Shown in pieces: positions 22,350 through 33,700 of a DNA stretch of 64,000 nt. The notes under the pieces were generated by a model. It searched no databases and had not been told where the DNA came from. It saw only the letters and a list, made by a program, of their open reading frames with translations. This DNA is from Phymatolithon calcareum. Lineage: Eukaryota; Rhodophyta; Florideophyceae; Hapalidiales. Where the stretch lies: assembly GCA_977006965.1 (NCBI GenBank), contig OZ345357.1, positions 2,852,001 to 2,916,000 of the forward strand, read 5' to 3'. A program made the translations under genes and the position numbers. Every line of letters begins with the position of its first letter. Position 1 is the stretch's first letter.

Positions 22350-22585
22350 TGCCTTTTAAGCTCCCGTTGCGTAGCGAGCCATATTTACAATAAACTGCAA
22401 TTTTTTAGATTGGGACTATTCACAGAGGCAATTTGACACAATCGAGGTTGTCGTAAATCGTAAACGGAATAGAAATATATTTGCCGACACTCAGTGTGAG
22501 AAGTACCTCTAGACCTGGCAAAAATTAAATAAAATTAATTAAATTTGAAACTAAAGTTATGGTACTGCGCGAGCGAGCGAGCCCA
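22350..22585. repeat. Right-end module of unit B1
   Basis: Matches the A1 right end up to AAAATTAATT, then continues into AACTAAAGTTATGG (22549-22562) and a GCGAGC-rich tail that A1 lacks. This shows what A1 has probably lost. Confidence 0.75.
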
Positions 22586-22632
22586 CAATTCCATAACTTT
22601 AGTTCCATAACTTTAGTTCCATAACTTTAGTT

Positions 22633-23100
22633 CCATAACTTTAGTTATGGTATTAGCGGAGATGTTGAGTTATGACACCCATGTTTCTAAAAATTTAATT
22701 GGACGAGATTATGGAAATGATTGGACCACATTCATCGAGTCAGCGATTTCATTGGGCGAGATTTCAAAATGATTGGACCACATTCATCGTGTTCTGTGAT
22801 TTCATTGGACGAGACGGTCCAAATGATTGGACCACATTCATAGCGTTCTGTGATTTCATTGGTCCTCTCAGAGATTAAAATTTGCAGATTTTGCAATTTA
22901 AAAAAATTGACAATTTTACGTTTTCGCCAATATTTTGGCTATTGAAAAGTTGGACGTTTCAGAAATTCTGATGATTCCCGCCTTCTTTGAGACTTTCGAA
23001 GAGGCGTTTTGAAGCGCCTCCCTTACTTAAATTCTCAAAAATCCTCCAGATTTCGCATATTGAAATCATTTTCCACTCCACGAGTACCACTGGCTCCCCG
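22633..23100. repeat. Left-end module of unit B2
   Basis: Palindrome at 22633-22650, three minisatellite repeats (22719-22865) and one leader-hairpin block (hairpin about 22980-23005), as in A2. Confidence 0.8.
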
Positions 23101-23730
23101 TTTCCTGTATCCCTTGGACACGATTGCTTCGTGGCCTGCCGATGTTCTTTAGAGCAGTGGCAGGAGGTACCGCTACATGCTTTGTTCTAATTTCGTAACT
23201 ACTATGTCATAGAATTATCAGCATGCACCATCTCTGACAATGTCGTTCATATCACCCATTCTTGTTTCCGCTCGAACACTCCCTAATCTCACTCTGAATA
23301 TTCACTTGAACCTTAACCATCATTGAATATTTTCAGATCTACCAACATTAACCACAACTATGTACTCGCGCAATAAAGGACCTGTACAAGCACTCTTTAC
23401 ATACACGATACACATTCTCGATTTCCTTGTCACCATCAGCATCTTCTACACTTCCTAATATCACGTCCGATGTGCCCCAAGATTCGACAGCGGTAACAGT
23501 CTTTGGCATTAAGAAGCGACAGCTTCCACCTCGTGGCTATTGTGTGACTCTTCAGCCACCAATCAAAACTGAAATGAGGCTCTGGTCCCGCATGATCTCC
23601 GCACCGTGCTGAATAGATTGCCAGCACACGATCCCACGGTGCACGATAAGATTGTGGAGCTCGGTGAGTTGTAACAGAGACAATAAATGAATGCTTTATT
23701 GAAAAACAATTAACTTTTGGGTGCACTGGC

Positions 23731-24421
23731 GATGCGCTTTGTGAGACCGGAGCTTCAATTTTGACTCGCGTTTCCGCAAACGGGTCAATAAATGTTAGAC
23801 TTCTTGAATGTGGCAACGAGTCAAGCCGTATTTCTCACGGACGAATCTATTTAGTTTCCCTTGCGCGCAATTACTCTCTCCAAGGTTTCGGAACCGGCTC
23901 TTACTCAGATATGAACAAATTTGGTTCCTTCTCCCGCTCCGAAGCAATGCACTAACAACAGAAATTTCAGCATCCGGAAGTCATAGTATCTGTTCATATT
24001 AGGTGCGCGCTGAATGTTGAACATGGTGTCGGCTGTAATATCCTTGAGAGGATGATCATTTGTCCAGCTCACGGGCATTCCATACCCTGCCCCTAACGCC
24101 CAGTAATTCTTGTTGGTATCAGCACGTTAAAATGCGACTTGCAGTCGTGCCGCATTCTCAGATGTATGCAGTGGAACGAACATCACGTCGCTTGCACATC
24201 TGTCATATCAGTGTACAGAAAAGACCTCCATGGGACCGCCATTTGGTCCGGAATGTGCGGCCCGCTACTCAACCACCATGTACCTTAATTTGCGCGCCGT
24301 TCGATCGGGTTTCGTGCGGTGCACGAGCAATCCTGCTGGTTTGTCCACTACTACATAATGCTCGGTGTGCAATAATATTGAAATTCCAGTGCCAATTCGT
24401 GGAACCTGCGGAAGCGCGCGC
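23731..24421 (-). pseudogene. truC-like: TruC/RluA-family pseudouridine synthase remnant (copy B)
   Basis: Same sequence and same inactivating stop at the catalytic motif as copy A at 9650-10340, so inactivation preceded the A2/B2 duplication. Confidence 0.8.
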
Positions 24422-25170
24422 GGGCAGGGACGGAGCGAGGAAATAATACCAGTACTGCTGGTTCGCTGGTTGATGCTGCTTAGATTCAATGCCGTTTTAA
24501 TTGACAATGTGCACAATTGTGGTTTATCGGCAAGAACAGCGGAGTTGTGAAGGAAACCCGAGAGATCGTCATTTGAAAATGGATCGTGAAAGTGGGAGAG
24601 TTCAGGCGTTTTCGAACATGGGATTGCGTGGTACTGGTATTGATATTGATGTCAAACTCTTCAGGCTCAGAGCGCCGTGCAATTGGGTATTGACATATGA
24701 GCCAATTGTATTTTCAGCTAGAATAAGTCCATTGTCTGGTCTGATTCGGGTCTTGATTCAGGAAGGCAATTCGTGTTTAAGTACTAGAACATCAATTTGC
24801 TTGGCATGTTTGGACCCCAGTACAGCATGCCACGGTCTAAGTTCTTAGAGAAGAAAGGGCCTTGTGTCTTACTTCCCAATATTCTTTAGAGCAGTGGCGG
24901 GAGGTAACGCTACATGCACTATTCACTATGTCATAGAATTGTCCGCATCGGTACTCTTTCAATAATTCTGCAGGTTGCTGGCATTTTAAGAAACTGCATC
25001 TGAAAAACTGAAGGACAGTCTGACATAAGTCTGTTGTTCCTGTTTTTCTCGAAATCACTAATCATGTCTGTTCGGCTGCCAAACAGCGGGGAAGGAGTTT
25101 CTGGAGATATCCTCGCACATTGAACCTAGCAAAAATGTTCACACGGCAAGACCAAATTTTTCAAATCAGA

Positions 25171-27401
25171 AAAGGAACGACTGAAATTAATTGACCACCA
25201 AATGGAGCGCCTTGTTGACCCCCTGCGTCTGGCCAGTCCTAACAAGAGGTCCTCTTCTATGTATGACACATATAAAACTGAACTCCGACTTCATATTGAT
25301 AGCTTCTAGCAATACTCAGTCCAGCATGCTGGAGCAACAGCTGCGCCAACTCCGCCTACTGTAGTAGATGCCAACTGCCGTGCTATTTCCCGCAGTCGCA
25401 CTGCAGTGCCCCCCGCTGCCTCAAAAGATCCCGCCCGCCTCAGCGCCAAGAGTTATTTGTGTCGCTCCGTCTCTGAATTTTGCCGCAGTCAGCTTTTAAT
25501 GTCTCTCCCCTCGCTTGTGGAGGCATTTGAGCCCCTGGCCCGCACCGTTTTGCCATACCCGCGCTCACTATCTGGTGATTTCGGAAGCGAATTAAGCCCT
25601 CATTTCAATGCGCGCGCCTTCGTAGCCTCAGCAACGTGCTTCTAGAATCAACAGGACTTTTTTGACTGCTTTTCTCATTTTTCTGATTTGTCCGACTTAG
25701 CTCGCGTCCTTCGACTTTCGCAAAATAAAAACATATGTTGACAAAATCTTATCTCTTTCATCCACTTCTGAAACGTTATACAAGGTATTTATAGTGCGAG
25801 GTGGAAGTCGAAAATATTATACTTCACTTTTTAACGTAGAAAGAACGTCGAATGAGAGCTGCATGCTAAGAATTATAACGCCCGACAATCAGCAGACGGT
25901 TTGCTCCAACGTTTTGTACCTACAAACTGCAAACGCCGCTGTCTGTCCTTGCGACTCCGGCAACGCAGCGATTTCTGCGACGAAGGGATGACGCTAATAG
26001 CTGTTAGCTCGTCAACACACCGCGTAGAGTGTAATACGTTGGAGATCAGCCACGAGGGTGGAAAGACGATATATTTGCCAGAATGCGCCGCTAAAGCATA
26101 AATTTCAAGGGGCACAGCGCGGTGGTCAGGCGGACGAAGTAGTTCGGGAAAAGCGGTGTCGAGGTATCCATCGCCAGCGCGGTGGGGCAGAACAGCGTGA
26201 AAGCGTACGATTCAATAGAGTGCGGCGAGGGCGGCGTTGCGGCATCATCTCCAGCGGCGTGAGACAGAGCGGCATGGGGCAGCGGCGTGTTGTGCTTTCC
26301 ACGTGCCATACCGTCATTCAGACTTATGGTTGGGACCAGGATGGGTCAGTAGGCCCTCGGCGACGACAAGACGCTGCCATTTGGTGGATAATTAAGGTTT
26401 AATAAACTGTCCAGCCGAAAAATATAGTAACTTCAGGTTCTTCCAAGGCGAAACGTTGAAAATATTTGAAAGAACTCCGGTAAGCATTTTTCTGTAATGA
26501 ATAATGACAGCCGAGCATTGGAAACTTCACAGCTGACAATATTTCACTTGTTTCTATACATTTTCTTGAAAATGGATACTGTCCCGTGGGTGCAAAATAT
26601 ATAATTAAATTTTTCATCCAGAATGAGCATTGTTTTAGCCTGTGAGTGCGCTTGTGTAGGTCCTTAATAATCATTACTTCTTGATATCCGCGGTTCTTGC
26701 CAGTACTGTTAAGAGCACTGGGCAAGAAGTACCCCTATCCGATTCCGTAACTGCTACATTTGGATGCCCATTTAAAAACGGGCATCTCTACCATGAATCT
26801 TTACATATTGTGATATATGAACAGCTTTTTAACAAAGGTTATACCAGGAAGCGAAGCGATTTCTTAGTCTTTGTGTCGCGCCATTGGCGCAGTGATTCCA
26901 CTTGTTTCGCACTACATTATCACAGTACTCTTGCGTACCGTCCCAGGTGATATTATGTTTATTCCAGAACCATAGATGTGCTGCAATCGCAGAAAAACCC
27001 GAAGATATTTCACGCTGGCCTGGATGGCCTAGAGGGAAGCTACCACCAGTATTTACATTGCGCGCTAGTACGCATTTAGGACTGCGGATGTAGAGAAAAT
27101 CAACAAAACTAAACTCCCGTTCCAAAACCACTTTGACCACCGATGAGAGTCACCGCCGCCCACATTGCGCGAGCAGCCCAACTTGACCGGTACCCTCAAT
27201 CGTGGGGTGGTGAATAGGTAACCATTCACACCCGCGCAACAGAGAATCCTTCAAGCGCCGCGAAACGTGTGTCTAAGAGCGAGCGACAGGACAGGCGGAG
27301 CGCCGTGCAAAACCTGCCGAAGAGAGATGTAGCCCCAGTACAACGACAATTCGCGTTGAGATTTTTGAAGCATCGCAGCTCAGTACTTAATTGATCTTCC
27401 A
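25171..27401. repeat. GC-rich module, copy in B2
   Basis: Matches 11090-13320 at a constant offset. No assignable protein. Confidence 0.65.
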
Positions 27402-27514
27402 CTCTATAAATGGTTTTTTGCATAGGACCTAAAGTGAAGCAAAGTCGACTCATAAGATGGAATTTGCGATTGACATCGACAAAATCCGCAAAGCGCTCTG
27501 AAAAGGGATCCTTG

Positions 27515-27787
27515 ATGTCTGGGCCTAAAAAGAAAAAACATCTCCGTGCCGGAGTATCTTCGCGCACCATTGAGCAGTTCCCACATGAAGAAGAGAACAT
27601 CACTTCCTTCAAGTTGGTTGTACCAGCAGATCTTCATCGCGCGGTTGAGTTCTACACGGGTGTCATTAACGAGTGGCGGAAATGTTGCAAGACGGCGTGC
27701 CCAGCGTGCAGGCACTCCCGATTCGCGCTGCAGATTACGTATGCTCCCATTGAAGAGGAGTACAGTTGCTACAATCAAGCTAGGTAG
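27515..27787 (+). CDS. Chimeric ORF, B2 copy
   Basis: Identical in protein to 13434-13706: first-exon fragment joined in frame to a Sel1 helix, preceded by the TATA module at 27405-27410. Expression is unproven. Confidence 0.4.
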   Translation: MSGPKKKKHLRAGVSSRTIEQFPHEEENITSFKLVVPADLHRAVEFYTGVINEWRKCCKTACPACRHSRFALQITYAPIEEEYSCYNQAR

Positions 27788-28381
27788 TTTGTTTCAATAT
27801 GACAGGGAGAGCGTTCCCCTGGACCTGCAGCGCACCGAAGAGTCGTACTTTGGTGAAATCAACGAATGGACAGAGGAAAGTACAGTTTACGGCATGGGAT
27901 ATTGTCGAAAAAGAGATGTGCATCTCCTGTGTATTAGTGCGTTAATGAGGCTGACAGCCTTGCTTAAAAGCAGTTGAATGAATTTTATTTCCCACCGACG
28001 CTATTGAAGAAGGAGAAGACCCTGACGCCATGCTTCCCTTGGAAATTTGCTACTTTACAGTAACATAGATGTACAAGCTGATCCTGGTCGCGCCTTTGAG
28101 CTGTTTAACCTCTTGATTGAAAAGCAACGAAATCTCTATGTTATGATCAGCGTCAGAAACATGTTACGAGATGGTTGAGCGGGAATTGCAGCAGACTCAT
28201 CTTTTGCCGTTCAGTTTTACACTCGTTCGATCGAAGAGGGTGGTGTTGTGTGCGGCATGGTGGAACTGTTTCCCTTCTCGATATTGATGTCACCTACTGT
28301 GGGAAGCACGATATGCTTTGCATCCCAAAATGCACTGGATTGCAAAGCGAAAGAGTTGTGTCGATGTGATACTCTCATAGA
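27770..28381 (+). pseudogene. Sel1-repeat remains in B2
   Basis: Counterpart of 13690-14300; the one residue change I noticed is Cys to Trp in EINE(C/W)TEES. Confidence 0.6.
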
Positions 28382-28499
28382 TTATTTCTCTTCTGTTGTT
28401 CAGGAATTTGGGCTTCATTGTCTTCCTCCTCGTCCGCCACACTGTTCTTCGAACAAGATTCCTCCGTACCTATTTTGCAAGGCAAGAACAATAGGAATT

Positions 28500-28760
28500 A
28501 GAGTTCTATTTAGCCTCCCGTTGCCTAGCTAGCCATATTTACAATAAACTGTAATACCTCGACTATACGCACGGGAAATTTGAAACAAACGAGGCTGTCG
28601 TAACTGTTAAACAGCATAAATATATTTGCGGATATGCAATCCGAAAATTACGCCTAAACTTGGCTAATATTAAGTACAATTAAATTATGCCAAAAATCAA
28701 ATTAAAATAATTTTAAAACTAAAGTTATGGTACTGCGCGAGCGAGCGAGCCCACCAATTA
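28500..28760. repeat. Right-end module of unit B2 and junction with U5
   Basis: Ends AACTAAAGTTATGG, TACTGCGCGAGCGAGCGAGC, CCACCAATTA. U5 begins at once with TGGTATTAGCGGAGATGTTG, so only the last bases of the left palindrome remain at this junction. Confidence 0.85.
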
Positions 28761-28764
28761 TGGT

Positions 28765-29765
28765 ATTAGCGGAGATGTTGAGTTATGACACCCATGTTTC
28801 TAAGAATTTAATTGGACGATATTATCGAAATGATTGGACTACATTCATCGGGTGCTATCATTTCATTCATTTAATTGGACGAGATAGTCGAAATGATTGG
28901 ACCACATTCATTGGGTTCTGTGATTTCATTGGACGAGATAATCGAAACGATTGGACCACATTCATCGCGTTCTGTGATTTCATTGGACCTCTCAGAGATT
29001 AAAATTTGCAGATTTTGCAATTTAAAAAAATTGACAATTTTACGTGTTCGCCAATATTTTGGCTATTGAAAAGTTGGACGTTTCAGAAATTTTGAAGATT
29101 CCCGCCTTCTTTGAGACTTTCGAAGAGGCGTTTTGAAGCGCCTCCCTTACTTAAATTCTCTCAAATCCTCCAGATTTCGCATATTGAAATCATTTTCCAC
29201 TTCACGAGCACCAGTAGCTCCCCGTTTCCTGTATCCCTTGGACACGATTGCTTCATTGGACGAAATCGTCGAAATGATTGGACCACATTTATCTCGTTCT
29301 GAGATTTCATTGGACCACTCAGAGATTAAAATTTGTAGAATTTACAACTTAAAATAATTGATAATTTTTTGTGCTCGCGAATATTTTGGCCACTGAAAAG
29401 TTGGACGTTTCAGAAATTCTGCACACTGCCGCCTTCTTTCAGACTTTCAAAGAGGCGTTTTGACCCGCCTCCCTAACTTACATTGTAAGATAATTTGCAG
29501 ATTTTGCATATTGAATTGATTTGCAACTCCACGAGCACCACGAGCTTGCCAATAGTTACAAAGGTATCATTTAAGAGGGAGGTTTCAACGTTTTTGAGGT
29601 GTGTTCAGATGTACTGTGAGCCTGGCAGGCTTCGACAAGTGTGTTGCAGGGGTTCTGTGAACGTGTATGAGACTTGTAAGGAGGCTTTTTAAACTGCTTC
29701 GCTGACTAATATTCTCAAAAAACTTGCAGATTTCCATTTTCCGCTCTATGATCACCGCCAGCTAG
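28765..29765. repeat. Left-end module of U5, two minisatellite arrays
   Basis: First array about 28830-28990 (three 54-bp repeats, one interrupted), second about 29244-29320. Leader-hairpin blocks at about 29102, 29432 and a decayed one near 29665. The module is repeated at 58795-59740 in front of the second Helentron. Confidence 0.8.
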
Positions 29766-30705
29766 CCCAATAGTCGCATCACTGACCTGCAGGACGGTTT
29801 CACCACGTGTGAGATGTGTTCAGAAGTATTGTGGACGTGATAGGTTTCAAGATGTGTGATGTGTTTGTCTGGACTACGAATCAACAGTTTTCCTGTGCCA
29901 TAGAGTTTTTGATTACACGAACTGACAGTCTCTGTGAATTCTACTGTAGTTAACGTCAAATTTGAAGAAATTCTTCCTTTAATTGAGGGATTGGTAAAAT
30001 CGTGCCACACATTTGTAAATAACTTTAGTTTTTTCAACGTAACTATTCCAGAAATAATGCTGAGCTGTCCACTTAGAACACCATTGATATTTTCATTGTT
30101 TAAGTTAGTGCAATGGACGACAGGGGATAAAATGTACTTGCATGGTTATCTAAACTCACTACCATAGATAAGGATTAAATATTCAGATAGATAATGCCAC
30201 AACAGATGAAACGGAGTTAAAAATGTTCTCTCTTCCAAATCTTGACCTCATTCCCACGGGAAACGCACATATTTCGAGACAACGTGTTTATTTGATATTC
30301 AGAGATTTAGAATGCGATGTACAATTTCTTGAAAGTTTCATAATTTATTCAATTTGGTCTATTTTCTATTCGAAACATCTCGTATCCCCTTCGAAGAAGC
30401 AGTTCCTGTCTCTCGCATATATTGTGACGGTTTATGCACATGTTATTCATACGATCGATGGTGCGATATGGTGGCAAGTGTACTGTAACGGCTATTGACA
30501 GCAATAAATTATCATAAACGATTCATAAAGAACATACTTTTCGCACTGCTAATGTTAAAATATCCCATGTTAGCGGCACGTGGATTAAACTGACTCTCCT
30601 CACTTGCAATCAATACTAATCAATACTACATCTTAACTCCACGCCAGAAAATTCGAGTACCCTTGATTCGTATTTGTAAACGTGGAAAACGGTACGTAAA
30701 AATTT
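29766..30705. other. Helentron 3' flank
   Basis: AT-rich sequence downstream of the Helentron stop, conserved at 59745-60684. Open stretches on both strands (29762-30037 minus; 29934-30167 and 30223-30498 plus) have no recognisable domain and mostly lack ATG starts. I treat it as untranslated flank. Confidence 0.5.
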
Positions 30706-33700
30706 CTAATTATTAAAATCCCATGAGGGCAATGAGAAAATATCAAAATCGGACGGAGGGATTAGACACTGAAAGTGATTACCGTCTGAGAAAAGTATTG
30801 GAATTTGAAATGGTACTGCTGAGTTCTCAAGCGTAATATCTGGATATGGACTGTAGACTGAAGTCGGGGACAAAGGACCAATAGTTGAATTTAGATCTAA
30901 GGTAGATTGATGTGTTTTTGTTGAAGAAGGACTATAAGATATAATGTTTTGATTTAATACAAGCGAAAGCAAGTTCATTTCGTCACCAATGTCAGCAGCC
31001 CACAAGCAAATATTAGGGGTTCCAATCTTTAGAAACGAGGACAACATTTCTAATGAGTTACTGTATCCTATTGCAGTAGAAAATTGCTGTAGAGCAACAC
31101 CTTGTCGAGAAGTTAATAGGTTCATATTTCGTAGAAAGCTATGTTTCGTATGTTCATCGGATTTTGACACTTCGGAAAGAAGGGAAGATATTTTTCTTCT
31201 ACAATCTTGTGGATTCAAATATAAAGCGTTTCCTAAACTTAAAGTGCAGTAGTAAATGGAGAGAACTGTTGCATATATCCAGCAATTCCCATCACCTGGA
31301 ACATCAACAGGTTTCCATAGTGTTGGGTGTCTAGAAACACTATCGGCTAAGAGTGAGGTTATTGGAAGAGCAGGAGCTCTGAAATTACAACTTACAAGGA
31401 ATCTGTGGACAGACTTTATTCTCATAACTGTTCCAGAGTGAAAATGAGGTACGAGCAATTCGAAACATGAGCTTCCGAAATAAGAAGTATTATGTGAGGG
31501 GATTTTAACCGATTGATGAATCACATTGTTTCCGGTTTTTTCGTTATTTTTAGGTGGATAAAGGTCAATTATTGTTTCTTCCGGGTCGTTCTCTTCTACT
31601 CTTTTCAGGTTCTGAGTCTCATTATTGACTTCATCCGGAAATATAGTTCCATTCATGAAATTCTCCAGTGTTCTTGTGCAGAGCCCGTCAAGTCTTTCTT
31701 CTTCATCAAGAACTTCTTGAGAGGGCCTGAAATATTTAAAGTCTTCCTCTGTAAGTTTTTTGCAGAGAAAAAGACCTTCTAATGTTTTAACGCGAAAAGC
31801 CAATACATAGAGCGATGTTGGTTGTCTACCAGGTTCATTAACACTGTACGACAAAATTGCATCACATGTTGTTCCTTGAAGTTTATGAGTAGTCGCTGCA
31901 AATGATGGAGATATTGGAATCTGTGTCACTTTTATACTGAAATTTCTGTTACGTAGACACGACACGCGCACAGTAACTGAATATGGCAGTACTGGAATAG
32001 TGTTACTAGGGTAGATTTCGGGTATATTTGAAAAGCGTGTCTTTAATTTTGCTTGCTCCACGGACACAAATACAATTTCCGGAATTGTGGATGAAATCTT
32101 CATTGGAGCACCCTTCACTAAAATTGTGCGAAAAACGACATTTTCTGGAAACTGACACCCGAGTACAGTTCCGGTTGACCCATTTGCAAGTCCAAGTTTT
32201 GGGCTAATATTTTGAGTTATAAAAACGCGCATACCTGGAAAAATGGGAAGCAATGGAGATAATCTTTGCAATTTATTATCTCCAAGTTTAAGAAGATCTT
32301 CCAGTTGCTCCATGGTTGGTTTTGCACCTCTCTTTGTTGCACTAAATTGGGCCGGACATACAATAGGTATTTCAACTTCAGAACTATTTTGAGATATCTC
32401 AGAGGTACTGAGCCAATTTATAGAGTGTCTGCTACGATTTGCCTGGACAGCAATGGGAAATGATAGATTTTTATCTTTTCTATTCTTAAATTGCTTCTGT
32501 ACTTCAGAAGTAGGGCACAATGGATCCAAAAATCTGGTGTTCAGGACCTCAAAATCTTGAACTGTTTGATCACCAGTTCGCAGTCGTTTTAGGATACTTC
32601 CATAAGACGGATCAGATCGGTGTCTCATATTCTCTTTAAGCTTGACAACAGTCTTGAATGATTGCCAAATGTGGTAGCCTGTGATGTTATTCACATTTGC
32701 GTTTGATTTTCTGGAGTTGCTTCCGCTTACACTTGATTCTGTTCCAGCCTTAGTTGCGCTATCCAATAGGAAAGTGCTTGCCTCTACGAATGCAGGAGGT
32801 GAAAATACATACTTTTCGAAGCAAGGAGGAAGCTGTGCAAAATCACCTGCGGTTACTATGTGAATTCTGGCATCGCAACCTTTCTCAGTTCCCAAGAACG
32901 CTTTGATTTTCTTCATTGCCTTTGAAAATAGAGTCTGTCCTGTCATACTAATCTCGTCCCAAATAACCATGTAGACTCTTGACCATTCTTCTAATTGTTT
33001 CATTGTTGGTTTCTTATTATGTAATATTTGTAGCTTAGAATGAACTGTTTCTCCATCAACTAATACAGCAGCAATACCAGTTGGAGCAACTGTGACAACA
33101 GCGTCAGGATATCCCCACCCATTTGCAAGAAATCGAATTGCTTCAACTATCCTCGACTTTCCAGTCCCTCCTTCACCAGATAAATGCATTCTAAGAGGTT
33201 TACCAGGGGAATATCGCAGCAATGATCGTTTGAATGAGTCTAATAGATAGGAACCGGCTATTCGAAAAGCAATGGTCTGTCTTTCATTGAGCGTAAATCT
33301 ATTTGCTACTTGATCAATGGATGGGTTAATAGTTTCTGCCAATTTTACAGAACAGTTATCATCGATATACCGATTTTCAGACTCACGTTTGGATTTAATC
33401 GCATCTTCAAGCAACCTAACTACTGTTTCTTCCTTCGAGTTTTTCGCAGATACTTTCAGTTCCATGTTTTTGGAATTTAATGCTTTATCGTCTTGGCATA
33501 TCATGCTATCATACGACGCTGCAATATCTTTTGATAAAAAACGGGTTTTAGAGATGCCATTGAGTTTCTCTTCTCTAAAAGGCCAGTACGATATGCCTTT
33601 TTCATTTTCTTCTGTACTAATATGTTTGTGCACATGGCGCCTGACAAACGATCTCATTTCTCTGAGAGAGCAAACGTCTCTTTTTCTTGTACTATTGGTT

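Larger units (their letters stand above)
14731..22585. mobile_element. Unit B1, diverged duplicate of A1
   Basis: Same gene order as A1, displaced by about 14.0-14.25 kb. Offsets change along the unit (14,247 near the start, 14,007 after the 240-bp indel, 13,999 near the LINE), and base differences are frequent. The left palindrome is missing; the unit starts at TACAGAGATGTTGAG after the A2 tail. The right end has AACTAAAGTTATGG at 22549-22562 and a GCGAGC-rich tail. Confidence 0.65.
22591..28760. mobile_element. Unit B2, near-identical duplicate of A2
   Basis: Begins with four tandem 14-bp CCATAACTTTAGTT copies (22591-22650), the last extended into the full palindrome. It follows A2 at a constant offset of 14,081 bp from about 8552 to 14640. 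By eye I find only a handful of substitutions, most of them in the first kilobase. It ends with AACTAAAGTTATGG at 28717-28730 and a single tail. Confidence 0.7.

Noticed and set aside
29762-30498. Small genes in the Helentron 3' flank
   Set aside because: Frames are conserved in both copies, but so is the whole flank; starts are mostly non-ATG and no domain is visible.
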